A stretch of 9,020 bases of DNA from Bacillota bacterium (lineage in GTDB: Bacteria > Bacillota > Clostridia > Christensenellales > SZUA-584). A program made the translations under genes and the position numbers. Below are positions 7,687-9,020 of this stretch, piece by piece. Location of the stretch: NCBI GenBank assembly GCA_023396555.1, contig JAEWWC010000132.1, positions 1 through 9,020 of the forward strand. Reading direction: 5' to 3'. Under the pieces are notes generated by a model. The model had not been told where the DNA came from. It saw nothing but the letters and a program-made list of their open reading frames with translations, and ran no database searches. Numbering within the stretch: position 1 is the first letter of the stretch; the number at the start of each line of letters is the position of its first letter.

Positions 7687-7692
7687 TATAAA
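7679..7692 (+). promoter_or_regulatory. Possible second, weaker ARG box at the argG -10
   Basis: TGTATAATTATAAA matches TGAATWWWWATTCA at 11 of 14 positions and starts 20 bases after the first box. That is near the two-turn spacing expected for paired boxes bound by one ArgR hexamer. It overlaps the TATAAT of P2, so part of the match comes from the promoter itself. Confidence 0.4.
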
Positions 7693-7717
7693 TATCAATT
7701 TTTTGAGAGGTTACGCA

Positions 7718-8923
<1,206 letters not shown>

Positions 8924-8924
8924 A

Positions 8925-9020
8925 ATGAGCAAAAAGATGGGGGGTGGCCGCTTCTCGTCCGAAACCGACGAGGTGGCCGCCGGCTTCCATTCGTCAATCG
9001 GTTTTGAATGCCGCCTATAC
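8925..9020 (+). CDS. argH: Argininosuccinate lyase, N-terminal 32 codons (3' end outside the window)
   Basis: ArgH splits argininosuccinate into arginine and fumarate. Only the start is present, but MGGGRFSSETDEVA and SSIGFECRLY match the conserved N-terminus of the family (WGGRFS...TD...F..SI.FD.RLY). The usual Trp before GGRF is replaced by Met-Gly (KMGGGRF). AAAGGA (8913-8918), inside the end of argG, lies six bases before the ATG, and the gap to argG is one base. Confidence 0.92.
   Translation, partial: MSKKMGGGRFSSETDEVAAGFHSSIGFECRLY

Noticed and set aside
7658..7717. Twenty-residue N-terminal extension of ArgG from the TTG at 7658
   Set aside because: That TTG is part of the -35 hexamer and would lie upstream of the predicted transcription start; the ATG at 7718 has a proper ribosome binding site and matches the family N-terminus.
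7456..7717. Possible T-box, riboswitch or small RNA in the tig-argG gap
   Set aside because: I found no T-box sequence, no recognisable riboswitch core and no terminator-like hairpin with a T run; promoters and operator-like sites account for the region.

Overview
The window looks like a chromosomal housekeeping segment from a low-to-moderate-GC Gram-positive bacterium, most likely an uncultured or little-studied member of the Clostridia (Bacillota). The evidence is the gene order tig-clpP-clpX, a NifS-type cysteine desulfurase directly upstream of thiI, argG directly upstream of argH, strong AGGAGG-type ribosome binding sites, and GC-rich genes separated by very AT-rich promoter regions. I see no insertion sequence, phage gene, tRNA, rRNA or CRISPR array.

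Layout. (1) Positions 1-2102, minus strand: a cysteine desulfurase followed after one base by thiI, which runs off the left edge. Together they should take sulfur from cysteine and place it on tRNA as 4-thiouridine. (2) Positions 2103-2200: a short divergent promoter region with a perfect 15-bp palindrome. (3) Positions 2201-4129, plus strand: a 642-residue single-pass membrane protein with a cytoplasmic zinc ribbon, a long acidic and serine-rich linker, one membrane helix and an extracytoplasmic stack of beta-rich domains. It is the one gene here whose role I cannot name. (4) Positions 4140-4176: a terminator shared by two convergent units. (5) Positions 4194-7455, minus strand: the protein quality-control operon tig-clpP-clpX (trigger factor, ClpP peptidase, ClpX unfoldase). 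(6) Positions 7456-7717: a 262-bp AT-rich divergent control region. It holds a promoter for tig, two near-consensus promoters pointing to argG, ARG-box-like sites on the proximal argG promoter, and inverted repeats. (7) Positions 7718-9020, plus strand: argG and the first 32 codons of argH, the last two steps of arginine synthesis.

Most of the window is ordinary core genome. The parts worth a second look are the zinc-ribbon membrane protein with its palindromic control region, and the tig/argG intergenic region, where arginine control can be read from the sequence. Two genes (the desulfurase and tig) appear to start at TTG rather than at the longest open frame, as judged by ribosome binding sites.
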